A DNA stretch of 32,918 nt, from positions 1 through 32,918 of the forward strand of contig CALLUJ010000112.1 in NCBI GenBank assembly GCA_938011245.1, given 5' to 3'. This document shows positions 32,796-32,918 of this stretch, one piece after another. The notes under the pieces are model-generated. The model was not told where the DNA came from. It saw only the letters and a list, made by a program, of their open reading frames with translations, and searched no databases. Each line of letters opens with the position of its first letter. Positions within the stretch are counted from its first letter, which is position 1. Position numbers and translations under genes: made by a program. The stretch is from an uncultured Aquimarina sp. Lineage in GTDB: Bacteria; Bacteroidota; Bacteroidia; Flavobacteriales; Flavobacteriaceae.

Positions 32796-32918
32796 TTAGG
32801 TACTTAGTTTAATTTGGTCAAAGTCAATATTTATATGGTCAGTCATCCTATTAATTAGGTTATCAAATATAGTTTGCTTGTGTATAGAACGATTTATACG
32901 ATAACTATACTCATCTAA
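32796..32918 (-). CDS. C-terminal end of an IS1595/ISXO2-type transposase, cut by the window edge
   Basis: A minus-strand frame is open from the right edge for 40 codons to a TAA at 32796-32798. It reads LDEYSYRINRSIHKQTIFDN and then LINRM. The L-D-E-Y-x-Y-R-x-N-R pattern followed by a DNLINRM-like helix is the usual C-terminus of ISXO2-like (IS1595 family) transposases. AGAGCTGTTTACTTAG just beyond the stop resembles the terminal repeat of such elements. Whether the full gene is intact cannot be seen. Confidence 0.65.
   Translation of the reverse strand, partial: LDEYSYRINRSIHKQTIFDNLINRMTDHINIDFDQIKLST

Noticed and set aside
1-32918. CRISPR array, rRNA, tRNA or restriction/defence cluster
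   Set aside because: No regularly spaced repeats, no tRNA cloverleaf or rRNA signature and no nuclease, methylase or toxin-antitoxin family was seen on either strand.

Overview
The window looks like chromosomal DNA of a marine-type Flavobacteriaceae (Bacteroidota). It is very AT-rich, its proteins are typical of the family (LptD, TonB-dependent receptors with a CarboxypepD_reg-like N-terminal domain, a PorT-like barrel, a RocD with a Cys-rich insert), and several genes are preceded by the Bacteroidota promoter element TAnnTTTG rather than by Shine-Dalgarno sites. I see no rRNA, tRNA, CRISPR array or prophage.

Left part (1-12.3 kb) is housekeeping. On the minus strand lptD, proC and a membrane-anchored coiled-coil protein form a likely operon ending in a bidirectional terminator, beyond which a possible new minus-strand gene leaves the window. 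A peptidoglycan amidase diverges from lptD and converges on xerD. A small outer-membrane barrel gene and aroQ follow on the plus strand. manC, ridA and a secreted unknown form a second minus-strand group. A CCA-adding-enzyme-like nucleotidyltransferase (cca) starts the next plus-strand stretch.

The 590-bp gap after cca holds what looks like a free-standing small RNA: a full TTTG-N19-TATATTTG promoter, two stem-loops that each expose CCCC, and a Rho-independent terminator. An acyltransferase and a GH43-like lipoprotein follow.

The central 10 kb (16.5-26.5 kb) is a catabolic block: a divergent Lrp/AsnC regulator, a TonB-dependent receptor, ornithine aminotransferase (rocD), a CtlX-type citrulline hydrolase, delta-1-pyrroline-5-carboxylate dehydrogenase (pruA) and a second TonB-type barrel. 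Together these would convert citrulline to ornithine, then glutamate semialdehyde/P5C, then glutamate; ProC (1.3-2.1 kb) could divert P5C to proline. The block is bracketed almost to the base by two inverted copies (about 117 bp) of the same insertion-sequence end.

Around that block lie decayed insertion sequences of at least four kinds: IS3 (15.3-16.3 kb), an unassigned DDE element (26.5-27.2 kb), IS5 (28.2-29.3 kb) and an IS1595/ISXO2-type transposase tail at the right edge. Between and beyond them are a small secreted two-repeat protein, an FAD-dependent oxidoreductase, a membrane-anchored pentapeptide-repeat protein and an RluE-like pseudouridine synthase.
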